A stretch of 33,487 bases of DNA from Streptomyces cahuitamycinicus. Lineage in GTDB: Bacteria; Actinomycetota; Actinomycetes; Streptomycetales; Streptomycetaceae. The notes beneath the pieces were generated by a model, which had not been told where the DNA came from, searched no databases, and saw nothing but the letters and a program-made list of their open reading frames with translations. Of the stretch, positions 15,205 to 23,429 are shown in pieces; positions within the stretch are counted from its first letter, which is position 1, and the number at the start of each line of letters is the position of its first letter. The position numbers and the translations under genes were made by a program. The stretch covers positions 1 to 33,487 of the forward strand of contig NZ_POUC01000037.1 of the NCBI RefSeq assembly GCF_002891435.1, written 5' to 3'.

Positions 15205-17376
15205 ATGCCCCGCCTCGCCCTCTCCGACGACTTCGTCACGGATCTGATCTCCTTGCAGAGACCTGTCCAGAAGGAGGTCAACGACGCGATCCGGATGTTC
15301 CGGAGCCTGACCGTGCCTCAGCTGCATGCCAGTAAGGGAATGCATCTGGAGAAGCTGGAGCGGGCGCGCGACCCCCGGATCCGTACCATCCGGGTCACCA
15401 GGTTCTACCGCGGCGTTCTCCTCGCCCCGGACGACGGCAGCGAGTTGTTCACCCTCCTCAGGGTGGCACCACACGACGAGGCGATCAACTGGGCCTGCAA
15501 GCGCGCCTATTCGGTCAACGGCGCCACCGGAGGCCTGGAGGTCCGCAACGTAGAGGCCCTCGAGCAGATGGAGACCTACTTCGAGACGAAGGCGGTCCGG
15601 ACCCCTGACCGGCTCTTCGCGCACCATTCCGACACCGTACTGCGTGATCTCGGCATCGACGAGCAGGTCCTGCGACTGGCACGCGTGTGCGTCACCGCCG
15701 ACGACCTGGCGGTCATGGCGCCCCCCATGATGCCCGCTGATCAGTACGAGGTACTGGAATACCTGGCGGCCGACTGCTCGCCCCAGGACGTCTGGGAGCA
15801 ACTGATCGCCCCGCGCGGGCAGACGGTGCGCACGGCGGAGGAGCGGCCGGCTGTCACGCTCAGCGAGGCGATCCTCAACACGCCCGACCGGATCGTGGAG
15901 GTCACCGGCCCCGGCGAGCTGGAGCGAATCCTCACCGAGGACTTCACCCGCTGGCGGGTCTTCCTGCACCCCGCCCAGCGCAGGTACGCCTACCACGCGG
16001 GCTTCAACGGGCCGGCCCAGGTGACGGGCGGCCCCGGCACCGGCAAGACGGTCGCCGCCCTGCACCGGGTGAGGCACCTGCTGCGCACCGGACGCGAGGA
16101 CGACCGGATCCTGCTCACCACCTTCACCAACGCGATGGCGGCCGCCCTGCGGGACAGCCTGGCCCTCCTGCTCGGCGACGCGGACGCGCGTCTGCTCGAC
16201 CGTGTCGATGTCACGACGGTGGACTCACTGGCCGCCCGGGTCGTCCGGGAAGCCAGGGGCGGCTCGCCGAAACCGCTGTCGGCCGCGGCGGAGAAGAGCG
16301 CGTGGACCCGCGCCGCCGCCCGCGAGGACCTGCCCTGGTCGGAGCGCTTCCTGTCCCAGGAGTTCCGGGGCGTCGTCCTGGCGCAGGGACTGCGCACGCC
16401 GGAGGAGTACCTGAGATGTGTGCGCAGAGGGCGCGGCACACCGGTGGGACGAGTCCAACGAGCCCGTCTGTGGCGGGTCATGGAGAAGTTCACGGGGGAT
16501 CTGGCCTCCCGCGACTCCGCGACGTACACCATGGTGTGCGACCAGGCCGCCCGGATCCTGGCCGAGCGAGGGCCGCGTTACCGCCACGTCGTGGTGGACG
16601 AGGCGCAGGACCTGCACCCGGCCCAGTGGCGGGTGCTGCGTGCCTGCGTGGCCGAGCAGGCCGATGACCTGTTCCTCGTGGGTGACCCCCACCAGCGCAT
16701 CTACGACTCCCGGGTCTCGCTGCGGTCCCTGGGCGTCAACGTGCGGGGACGGACGTCCCGACTGCGCCTCAACTACCGCAGCACGGAGGAGATCCTGCGC
16801 TGGTCCGCGTCCCTCCTGGACGGTCAGCCGGTGGGCCGGCTCGGTGAGGACGACGAGGACGACGGCGCCCGGGACTCGCTGCGGGGCTACCGTTCCGAGC
16901 TGCACGGCCGCGTCCCGGTGGCTCGCGGCCATGGCAGCCAGGACGACGAACTGCACGCGCTGGTGGAGCAGATCCGCATCTGGATCGAGCAGGACGGTGT
17001 GAAGCCGTCCGAAGTGGCGGTGTGCGCCCGGTTCAACACCCTGGTCGACGCCGTCATCGCCCGCCTGCGCCGGGAAGGCCTCCCCGCTGTCGCCGTCAAG
17101 GACAACCCCGGGCCGACGGTTTCGGGTGTGCGCGTGGCGACGATGCATGCCATGAAGGGGCTGGAGTTCCGCTGTGTGGCCGTCGTCGGCGTGACGGCCA
17201 ACGCGTTGCCGTTCGCCCCGCAGGTGACGCCGGCCGACGAGGACGCCGTGCAGCACCGCTCGGATCTGCTGGCCGAGCACTGTCTGCTCTTCGTGGCCTG
17301 TACGCGGGCGCGCGACGCGCTGGCGATCTCCTGGAGCGGTGAGCGGAGCCGCATGCTGGACCCGGTCACCGGCTGA
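15205..17376 (+). CDS. UvrD/Rep-type SF1 helicase with RelE/ParE-like N-terminal domain
   Basis: A 723-residue protein. Residues 1-~105 look like a RelE/ParE toxin fold: helices with LQRPVQKEVNDAIRMF, a KLERARDPRIRTIRVTRFYR strand pair, then LLAPDDGSELFTLLRVAPHD. Residues about 250-720 form an SF1A helicase. Its motifs are: I, GGPGTGKTVAALH near 277; II, VVDEAQDLHP near 464; III, LVGDPHQRIYDS; IV, LRLNYRSTEEIL; V, TMHAMKGLEFRCVAVVG near 648; VI, LLFVACTRARDAL. All catalytic motifs are intact. ATG 15205 has GAGGA 7 nt upstream. It shares a 180-bp divergent promoter region with drmA. I infer a defence role from that and from the fused toxin-like domain; whether the N-terminus still cleaves RNA is unknown. 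A plain repair helicase is the alternative. Confidence 0.85.
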   Translation: MPRLALSDDFVTDLISLQRPVQKEVNDAIRMFRSLTVPQLHASKGMHLEKLERARDPRIRTIRVTRFYRGVLLAPDDGSELFTLLRVAPHDEAINWACKRAYSVNGATGGLEVRNVEALEQMETYFETKAVRTPDRLFAHHSDTVLRDLGIDEQVLRLARVCVTADDLAVMAPPMMPADQYEVLEYLAADCSPQDVWEQLIAPRGQTVRTAEERPAVTLSEAILNTPDRIVEVTGPGELERILTEDFTRWRVFLHPAQRRYAYHAGFNGPAQVTGGPGTGKTVAALHRVRHLLRTGREDDRILLTTFTNAMAAALRDSLALLLGDADARLLDRVDVTTVDSLAARVVREARGGSPKPLSAAAEKSAWTRAAAREDLPWSERFLSQEFRGVVLAQGLRTPEEYLRCVRRGRGTPVGRVQRARLWRVMEKFTGDLASRDSATYTMVCDQAARILAERGPRYRHVVVDEAQDLHPAQWRVLRACVAEQADDLFLVGDPHQRIYDSRVSLRSLGVNVRGRTSRLRLNYRSTEEILRWSASLLDGQPVGRLGEDDEDDGARDSLRGYRSELHGRVPVARGHGSQDDELHALVEQIRIWIEQDGVKPSEVAVCARFNTLVDAVIARLRREGLPAVAVKDNPGPTVSGVRVATMHAMKGLEFRCVAVVGVTANALPFAPQVTPADEDAVQHRSDLLAEHCLLFVACTRARDALAISWSGERSRMLDPVTG

Positions 17377-17386
17377 ACCGCACCGG

Positions 17387-17427
17387 GCCCTGCCCCGCGG
17401 GCCGCAAGGCGGCCCGCGGGGCAGGGC
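17387..17427. terminator. Strong bidirectional terminator hairpin
   Basis: A perfect 19-bp stem (arms 17387-17405 and 17409-17427) closes on the 3-nt loop AAG. It starts 10 nt after the helicase stop (17376) and ends 30 nt before the stop of the convergent gene (17458). No U-run follows, which is usual in high-GC actinobacteria. Confidence 0.8.
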
Positions 17428-17457
17428 ACCCGTCCGGTCACGAAGCCGTCAGCGCGG

Positions 17458-18165
17458 TCAGACGCGGATCTCCCGCACGACGACCGTGCGCGACTTGCCC
17501 CGGGACGCGTCGTACGAGATCTCGCGTCCCGTCGGCTGCCAGGTGAGCGCGTGGCCGAGAGGAGAGGACGGAGAGACGATGTCCGCCTCCTCGGTGGGAA
17601 GTTCGGCGATCGTGTACAGAGTGTCCTCGTCCACCTGACCGTCGAACTCCAGGCGGAGCAGCGCGCCCGGAATGACGACGTCGGGGACCGTTCCCTCCTG
17701 TCCGACGCCGACGGAGTCGAGGAAGGTGCGCAAGAAGGCCAGGCGCTTGGTGCGCCGGTCGCGTTGCTCGGCCTGGGTCTTCCTGAGGAACACCAGCTGC
17801 GCCGCGTCCGCTCCGTCGGGGATCTCGGCGGGAGCATCGACGGCCGCCTGCAACTGCTGCACCTCACGGAACAGGCGCTGGAAAGCCGCGGCGGGGATCT
17901 CCCGGACCGGCAGAGGGCTCGGGGCGGTCCGGCTCGGCCTCGACGACGGCGCAGGACCATCGAGCCGTACGACGTGCACGGCCGGGCGGGCCGCCCCTGT
18001 CGGCCGTGCCGCAGACGGTGCCTCGGGCATCGTCGTTCCCGCCGCCCGTGCGGGAGCGGCTCCGTTGTCCGCGGTCGTCGCACGCGGCGGCGTCGGAGCG
18101 AGGGTCGGCCGTCGGGCCGGACCGCTCAGGAACTCGCGCGGGTCGGTGGCCCTGGGCGCGGGCAC
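17458..18165 (-). pseudogene. GreA/GreB-like C-terminal part of a broken helicase-like gene
   Basis: This is the third piece (5' to 3') of a broken minus-strand gene. The frame is convincing from about DPREFLSGPARRPT through a Pro/Ala/Thr linker. A helical hairpin with PLPVREIPAAAFQRLFRE and EQRDRRTKRLAFLRTFLDS follows, then a GreA/GreB-type C-terminal domain: VIPGALLRLEFDG, SPSSPLGHALTW and REIRV at the end. That domain normally binds RNA polymerase secondary-channel regions. Read alone, it could start at GTG 18165 and make a 235-residue protein. The linker and the absence of a good ribosome site there suggest it was once joined to the piece upstream, out of frame today by one base near 18170-18200. 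It ends facing the UvrD gene across a terminator. Confidence 0.55.
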
Positions 18166-18179
18166 CGCCCCGAGGGTCG

Positions 18180-18950
18180 CCGCCGATCCCGTCGGCGGCG
18201 GGAGCGGCGGTGAGCGTGCCGGTGGACGGGTCGAGCTGGAGGGTGGCCCGGTGCGTGACGAGGTGTCGCTCCACTCGCTGCCCGGTGCTCGTCTGCCAGG
18301 TGAGCCGGCCCAGTCCGAGGACGAGTTCGTACGCCTCTCCGAGGCCCGCGGCGTCCTCGTGCATCTTGTGCAGCCGGTCGTACAGCCTGACCAGGGGGTC
18401 GATCGCGCGGCGCCGTTCCGCCCAGGCGAGCCATTCCTGCTCCCAGGCGGCGTACAGCTTCTCGATCTTCTCGCGCTGGGGGTGTCGGTCGAGCTCGTGG
18501 TAGGTCTTGTCGAGCGGGATGCCCCGGGACCAGTCCGGGAACTCGGGTTCGATGCGCCGGCGCAGGTGCGGGGCGCGAGGCTCCTTGAAGTCGCGGACAC
18601 GGGTCTCGTCCACCCAGGGCGCGAGCAGGGCCCTGGGCTGGGGCGCTTCCTCCCTTTCGGGGCGGGCGACGGTCAGCCAGGCCGGGTCGTCCCCGACGAG
18701 GGCGCCGTCGGTCATCACCTCGACGCCGTCGCCGTCCGGCAGCTCGTAGAACCACACGGCGCCGGCCGCCCCGTCGAGCGTGCGCACGGGGCGTGTCTTC
18801 GACTCCTCGGCCTCGGCGAGGAACCGGAAGATCTGCCGGACGCGGGCGGCGTCCAGATCGTCGGCGGTGACCTCCGGGGCCGACGATGGGGCGCTCCGAC
18901 GTCCGGGGCCGGTCGGCTGGGCCGGGACGGCGTCGAGTCCGACGGGTGCC
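18180..18950 (-). pseudogene. N-terminal part of a large DUF4011/SF1-helicase-like protein, core missing
   Basis: The middle piece of the broken gene. Its frame reads DDLDAARVRQIFRFLAEAEE, then GAVWFYELPDGDGVEVMTDG, FPDWSRGIPLDKTYHEL, and a long helix pair IEKLYAAWEQEWLAWAERRR / VRLYDRLHKMHEDAAGLG. It closes with LTWQTSTGQRVERHLVTHRA. This is the pattern of the N-terminal region of very large actinobacterial helicase/AAA proteins that continue with SF1 motifs. Here it stops at about 18190 and is followed at once by a linker and GreA-like domain in another frame. No Walker A, DEAQ or other ATPase motif exists, so the ATPase core appears deleted. The only start in this frame is GTG 18787, inside the conserved part, which argues for an upstream frameshift rather than a separate gene. 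Family assignment is tentative. Confidence 0.5.
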
Positions 18951-19551
18951 GTCTCCGGCTCCCGCCTGCGGCCGAGACGGCGTACCCGGCCCTGGTCACG
19001 GACTTCGCGGCGCCTTGCGGCTTCGTGAACAACGACTGCTGTTGCTCACCGAACAGCACGGACTGATCGAATACGATCGGTACAGGTCGCTCGTCGGCCA
19101 CCGTGCCGACCGCCGACGCCGTGCCGAACGTGACGCTCCCCCGGTCACCGGCCGGGAAACGGACCTCGATGTCCAGGTCATCGGCGGTGCCGGGCGGAAT
19201 GCTGTACGCCCACGTGACGGAGACCCTGCGCCCGGCACGCAGGGTGCCCTCCAGCGCGTCGTCGATGACGTCACTGCGGTAGTCCTGCACCTGACGGCCC
19301 GTCTTGCCGTACGGCCCACCCCGCACCAACACCGTGACCCCGTCGAGCTCGAACGGCCTCCCGGTGCCGTTGCTCAGGGACAGGGTGCAGCGCACCAGGT
19401 CGTCCCCCTGCCGGTACCCGTGACTGTCCTCGGCGTCCGCCAGCACGTGGGGCACCACGTCGTCCACCCACACATACAGGCCGTCGTCGTACCGGTAGAC
19501 CGAACCGACGGACTGCAGCCCGTCACTCAGCCCGCGCTCATCCTGACTCAC
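18950..19551 (-). pseudogene. Ig-like (DUF4352-type) N-terminal piece of the broken gene
   Basis: The first piece, from GTG 19551 (an ATG at 19581 is possible). It reads VYRYDDGLYVWVDDVVPHVL, LVRCTLSLSNGTGRPFELDG and VSVTWAYSIPPGTADDLDIE, ending with GSVTFGTASA. That is an immunoglobulin-like beta domain of the DUF4352 kind, often found on lipoproteins or as a binding module. No signal peptide is present, so it acts in the cytoplasm. After TKPQGAAKS the frame becomes Arg/Pro/Ser-rich, and sense appears to pass to the neighbouring frame somewhere in 18890-19010 (conserved DDLDAARVRQIF begins there). If a stop is counted in its own frame it would run to 18715. A site-C copy of the shared element lies about 110 nt upstream. 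Confidence 0.5.
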
Positions 19552-19660
19552 ACGCCCACCCCCACCACTGCTCCTGAGGGCCATCCGGTGGCCCATCCGG
19601 TCATCCCGCCCCGACCACCACGAGCCCGATCACAAGGCACCCCCCGGTGCACGAACTCGA

Positions 19661-19674
19661 GTGTGAACTGAGCA
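19661..19674 (-). promoter_or_regulatory. Shared island element, site C
   Basis: On the minus strand the sequence is TGCTCAGTTCACAC, matching the core CTCAGTTCACA of sites A and D exactly. It lies in the 343-bp divergent region between the broken helicase-like gene (start 19551) and the ParB-like gene (start 19895). I see no convincing -10 tied to it. Confidence 0.4.
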
Positions 19675-19829
19675 CACACCGCGAGCGTATCAGCAACCGC
19701 GGACACCCGCGGCCCCATGCCGCCCATCCACAACAGCCCCGCACCCGCCGGGTGATCGACACGGGCAATGAACCAACCCGGACCACCCAGCCGACACCTC
19801 GGCACCCGATCTCCTTTCCCGCAACAGCG

Positions 19830-19865
19830 TTGACTTAGTTCACAATTCACGACAGGCTGTAGGCG
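19830..19865 (+). promoter_or_regulatory. Shared island element, site B, and possible ParB-like gene promoter
   Basis: TTGACTTAGTTCACAA (19830-19845) differs from site A by one base in its first 15. TAGGCG at 19860-19865 is a reasonable -10 for the gene starting at 19895, with GAGGAAGG as ribosome site further on. The element would sit over the -35 region. Confidence 0.45.
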
Positions 19866-19894
19866 ATGTCACCCCAGAGGAAGGCAAAGGTGCC

Positions 19895-20734
19895 ATGCAC
19901 ATGCAAGTGGTCGACGTGTCACCGCAGTTGGCGGCACAGTGGCTCACCCGCAACACCAGCAACCGGCCGCTCAGCAAGAGCACGGTGCAGCACCTGGCCG
20001 GTCAGATCCAGCGCGGGGAGTGGCAGCTGACGCACCAGGGCATCGCCTTCGACGAGGACGACGTACTCATCGACGGACAGCACCGCCTGGCAGCCATCGT
20101 CAAGGCGGGCGTCACCGTGCCCCTGACCGTCACACACGGCGTGCCGCGCACCGCGTTCACCGTGATGGACACGGGCCGCAAGCGCACCGGCCGGGACGCG
20201 CTGGCCCTCGCGGGGGAGGCCAACGCGACCCACCTGGCGGCCGCACTGCGCGGACTGCACCTGTACCGCAACTCACCCAACTCCCCGTGGAGCGGCGGCT
20301 CGTCGGTCACGAGCAACGACCAACTGCTGACCCTGCTCGGCGAGCACCCCGGTATCCGCGATGCCCTGCACCACGGCATCGCACTGAACCGGGGGTGCCG
20401 CATCACCGTCACGGCCGCGACGATCGGCTGGTACGTCACCAGTGAGGCCCGTCCCGACATCGACCAGTCCGACTGGGAGGAGGGGGTCGTCACCGGGGCC
20501 CGCCTGGAGCCGGGCGATCCACGTCTGACGTTGCGCAACACCATGCTCAACCTGGCCCTGGGCAACGCGCACCGGCGCCGCGACGACTCGCGCGAGCACC
20601 TGCTCTACTACCTCAAAGCCTGGAACGCGTGGGTCGAGGGCCGCACCATCAAACTGTTGCGCCGCTCCCCGAACGAGACGATGCCGCGCATCTCGAACCG
20701 TTCGTCCCTGACATCGGCGGACAACGGCGCCTGA
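19895..20734 (+). CDS. ParB/DGQHR-type nuclease-like protein
   Basis: A 279-residue protein. Residues 1-~110 match the ParB/Srx-like fold of phage and defence proteins: LSKSTVQHLAGQIQRGEWQL, then ILIDGQHRL-type VLIDGQHRLAAIVKAG near residue 48, followed by VPRTAFTVMDTGRKRT. The DGQHRL loop is the nucleotide/phosphate site of this superfamily, also used by DUF262. The remainder is helical and ends in a basic tail. No HTH typical of plasmid-partition ParB is seen, so a partition role is unlikely. The function in the cell is unknown; DGQHR proteins are often encoded beside restriction genes, as here with the DUF262 protein 105 bp downstream. ATG 19895 follows GAGGAAGG. A second ATG two codons later is equally possible. 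Confidence 0.75.
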   Translation: MHMQVVDVSPQLAAQWLTRNTSNRPLSKSTVQHLAGQIQRGEWQLTHQGIAFDEDDVLIDGQHRLAAIVKAGVTVPLTVTHGVPRTAFTVMDTGRKRTGRDALALAGEANATHLAAALRGLHLYRNSPNSPWSGGSSVTSNDQLLTLLGEHPGIRDALHHGIALNRGCRITVTAATIGWYVTSEARPDIDQSDWEEGVVTGARLEPGDPRLTLRNTMLNLALGNAHRRRDDSREHLLYYLKAWNAWVEGRTIKLLRRSPNETMPRISNRSSLTSADNGA

Positions 20735-20838
20735 AAAGGCATAGATTCAACGGACAACTGCCCATGGCGCGCAAGGCGTCGGACATGAATGGGCTTGCCC
20801 TGTGCCTCCGTCGGGGGTGCCGTAGGGAAAGGAGGCGC

Positions 20839-23394
20839 ATGCGCGCCCAGGAGATCACCTTCCTCAAGCTCGTCCAAGGGGACAAGCAGTTCCAGGTGCC
20901 GCTCTACCAGCGCACGTACAGCTGGGGCAGGGAGCAGCTTCAGCGGCTGTGGGAGGACATCGGGGAACTGGTCGATCAGCACCTGGCCGGAGAGCCGGCC
21001 GCGCCGCACTTCCTCGGCTCGGTGGTGCTCGCACCCGGTCAGATCCAGGCGGGCGGCGTGCAAAGGTGGCTCGTGGTCGACGGGCAACAGCGGTTGACCA
21101 CCCTGATGCTGGCCTTCACCGCGCTGCGCGACCACCTGAAGGAGTCGGGTGACGCGCGAGGGGTGGACCGGGTGCACCGCCAGGTACTGGTCAACGAGTT
21201 CCACGAGGGCGCGGACCACTATCGGTTGCTGCCGACGCAGGCGGACCGAGACGCCTACACCGCCTGCGTCCAGTCCCGGGCGGACGCCGGCGGGGGCGAC
21301 AACATCGGGGCTGCCTACCGGTTCTTCCGCGGTGCCCTCGCACAGGGCCACGAGGCGGGCGACGAGCGGTGGGCCTCCACGGTCGAGACCGTGCTCAAGG
21401 ACCTGCTTTCCATCGTGGAGATCACCGCCGAGCCGGGCGACAACGTGTACCGGATCTTCGAGTCGATCAACAACACAGGTGTCGGGCTCAGTCAGAGCGA
21501 CCTGTTGCGCAACTACGTGTTCATGCTGCTGCCCAAGCGAGGCGAGCGGATCTACCAGGAACTGTGGCTGCCCATGCAGCAGAGTCTCGGCCCGAAGAAC
21601 CTCGAACTCCTGGTCTGGCTCGACCTGGTGGTACGCGGCCACTACAAGACCAAGCAGAGCGAAATCTACCGCGAGCAGCAGAAGCGGCTCCAGCCGCTGG
21701 CCGGTGCCGCTGGCGACGAGGACGCGTTGCAGCGCGAGATCGAGCAACTGGCCGAGCGGGCCGCGAGGTTCCTGCGCATCGTCGAACCCGCCCGCGAGCA
21801 GGCTCCCGCCCTCCGCGCAATCCTGGAGCGTCTGGCCTCCTGGGGTGGCCAGACGCACTACCCGCTCGCGTTGCACCTGTTGGACCTTCTGGCGGCGGGC
21901 AGGACGACACCCGACGACGCGGCTCAGGCGCTGGGCTACGTCGAGTCCTATCTGGTCCGGCGCCTGATCTGCCAGACGCCCACGACCGGCCTCAACCGTA
22001 TCTTCATGGAAGCGCCGAAGGAGCTTGAGACCGACCGGCCGGCCGCCGAGGCGGTAAGGCGGTTCCTGTCCGGCCGACGCAGGCGTTGGCCGAGCGACGA
22101 GGAACTGCGCGCGGCGGTCCGCGCCAAACCGTTCTACTGGTCCGGGCGCCCTTCACAACGCAGTTATATTCTGCGCCGTCTCGAGGAGAGTTACCGGGCC
22201 TCCGAGCCCGTGGACTTCGTCAAGGCGTCCCTGAGCGTGGAGCACGTCCTGCCACAACGCCCCGCCCCCGCCTGGTTCGATCTGCTCGCCGAGGAAACCG
22301 AGCCGGACCAGACTCCGCAGGAACTGCACGACCTACTGGTGCACACGCTCGGCAACCTGACGCTGACCGGGGACAACACCAAGCTTTCCAACCACCCGTT
22401 CGAACGCAAGCAGCAGATCCTCGACGCCAGTGCCCTGCGCATGAACCTCGAGATCGCCTCGGCACAGCGCTGGGGAAAGGCGCAGATTCTCGAACGGGCG
22501 GGTCGTCTGGCCGACCGCGCCGCGGAACTGTGGCCGGGTCCGATCGGCGGGGTCAAGCCGAGCGGTGAGGAATCACCGGGCTGGGTCGAACTGCGGGCCG
22601 CTCTGGTGGCGATGCCGAGCGGCACCTGGACGACGTACGGCGATGTCGCCGAGCTGATCGGCAGCCACCCGGTGCCTGTCGGGGCCTACCTGGGCGCCAA
22701 CACGGGCGTGATCGGCGCCTACCGGGTACTCACTGTGGAGGGCAGGGTCTCCCCCTCGTTCCGCTGGGCGGACGGCAGTGACCGGCCGCCCCCGCAGGAA
22801 CTGCTGGCGAGCGAGGGAGTGCGCTTCGACTCCTTCGGGCGGGCCCATCCCTCCCAGCGCCTGTCCGCCGCCGAGCTGGCCACCCTGCTGGGCCGGGACG
22901 TGGTGCAGCCCTCCGCACACGATCCGCTGCCCGAGGGGGAGGACGCGGCGGCGGCCGAGCGGTTCCGTGCGCAGCTGCGCGAGAATTGGCCTGCCGCGTT
23001 CACGGGAGTCGTGGCGGCCCTCGAGTTCTGGCGCCGCCAGGGCGGCCATGTGACGTACGGCCGGCACGAGGAGACGAGTTGCTTCCCCATGCTGGACCTC
23101 GGGACCAGCCATGGGCCGCACCTCATGTGGCCGGTCGGGATCTATCCCGTCAGCGGAACGGTCGAGGTGGTCTTCCAGTACCTCAAAACGCGCAGCCCCT
23201 TCGACGACACGGAGCAACGCCGGGAACTCCTGAACCGGCTGAACAAGATCGACGGCATCGACCTGCCCGAGGCGAAGCTGGAGCTGCGTCCCTCTTTCCC
23301 GGTCAGTGTCTTCGCGGAGCACGGCGACGAGATCTGCGAAGTGCTGGACTGGTTCGTCGGGGTGGCTGCGCTGGATCTGGCGCAGCGGAACTGA
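20839..23394 (+). CDS. GmrSD-type restriction protein (DUF262-DUF1524) with alkyltransferase-like domain
   Basis: An 851-residue type IV restriction-like protein. The DUF262 domain covers about 1-330: QVPLYQRTYSWGREQLQ, WLVVDGQQRLTTLM near 80, and RIFESINNTGVGLSQSDLLR. The DUF1524 HNH-type nuclease spans about 440-530 with SVEHVLPQ and HTLGNLTLTGDNTKLSNHPF. Residues about 580-640 (MPSGTWTTYGDVAELIG, then GAYRVL) match the DNA-binding domain of alkylguanine transferases, without the PCHRV cysteine, as in alkyltransferase-like proteins. A last domain (about 700-851) with PVGIYPVSGTVEVVFQYL is of unknown role. GmrSD enzymes cut phage DNA with modified, often glucosylated, cytosines using NTPs bound by DUF262. 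ATG 20839 has AAAGGAGG upstream; the longer frame from 20629 overlaps the ParB gene. The ATL-like domain suggests reading of base modification, which is inference. Confidence 0.85.
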   Translation: MRAQEITFLKLVQGDKQFQVPLYQRTYSWGREQLQRLWEDIGELVDQHLAGEPAAPHFLGSVVLAPGQIQAGGVQRWLVVDGQQRLTTLMLAFTALRDHLKESGDARGVDRVHRQVLVNEFHEGADHYRLLPTQADRDAYTACVQSRADAGGGDNIGAAYRFFRGALAQGHEAGDERWASTVETVLKDLLSIVEITAEPGDNVYRIFESINNTGVGLSQSDLLRNYVFMLLPKRGERIYQELWLPMQQSLGPKNLELLVWLDLVVRGHYKTKQSEIYREQQKRLQPLAGAAGDEDALQREIEQLAERAARFLRIVEPAREQAPALRAILERLASWGGQTHYPLALHLLDLLAAGRTTPDDAAQALGYVESYLVRRLICQTPTTGLNRIFMEAPKELETDRPAAEAVRRFLSGRRRRWPSDEELRAAVRAKPFYWSGRPSQRSYILRRLEESYRASEPVDFVKASLSVEHVLPQRPAPAWFDLLAEETEPDQTPQELHDLLVHTLGNLTLTGDNTKLSNHPFERKQQILDASALRMNLEIASAQRWGKAQILERAGRLADRAAELWPGPIGGVKPSGEESPGWVELRAALVAMPSGTWTTYGDVAELIGSHPVPVGAYLGANTGVIGAYRVLTVEGRVSPSFRWADGSDRPPPQELLASEGVRFDSFGRAHPSQRLSAAELATLLGRDVVQPSAHDPLPEGEDAAAAERFRAQLRENWPAAFTGVVAALEFWRRQGGHVTYGRHEETSCFPMLDLGTSHGPHLMWPVGIYPVSGTVEVVFQYLKTRSPFDDTEQRRELLNRLNKIDGIDLPEAKLELRPSFPVSVFAEHGDEICEVLDWFVGVAALDLAQRN

Positions 23395-23429
23395 ACGCTT
23401 GTCGGGATTTCTCAATGGAGGCATCACTC

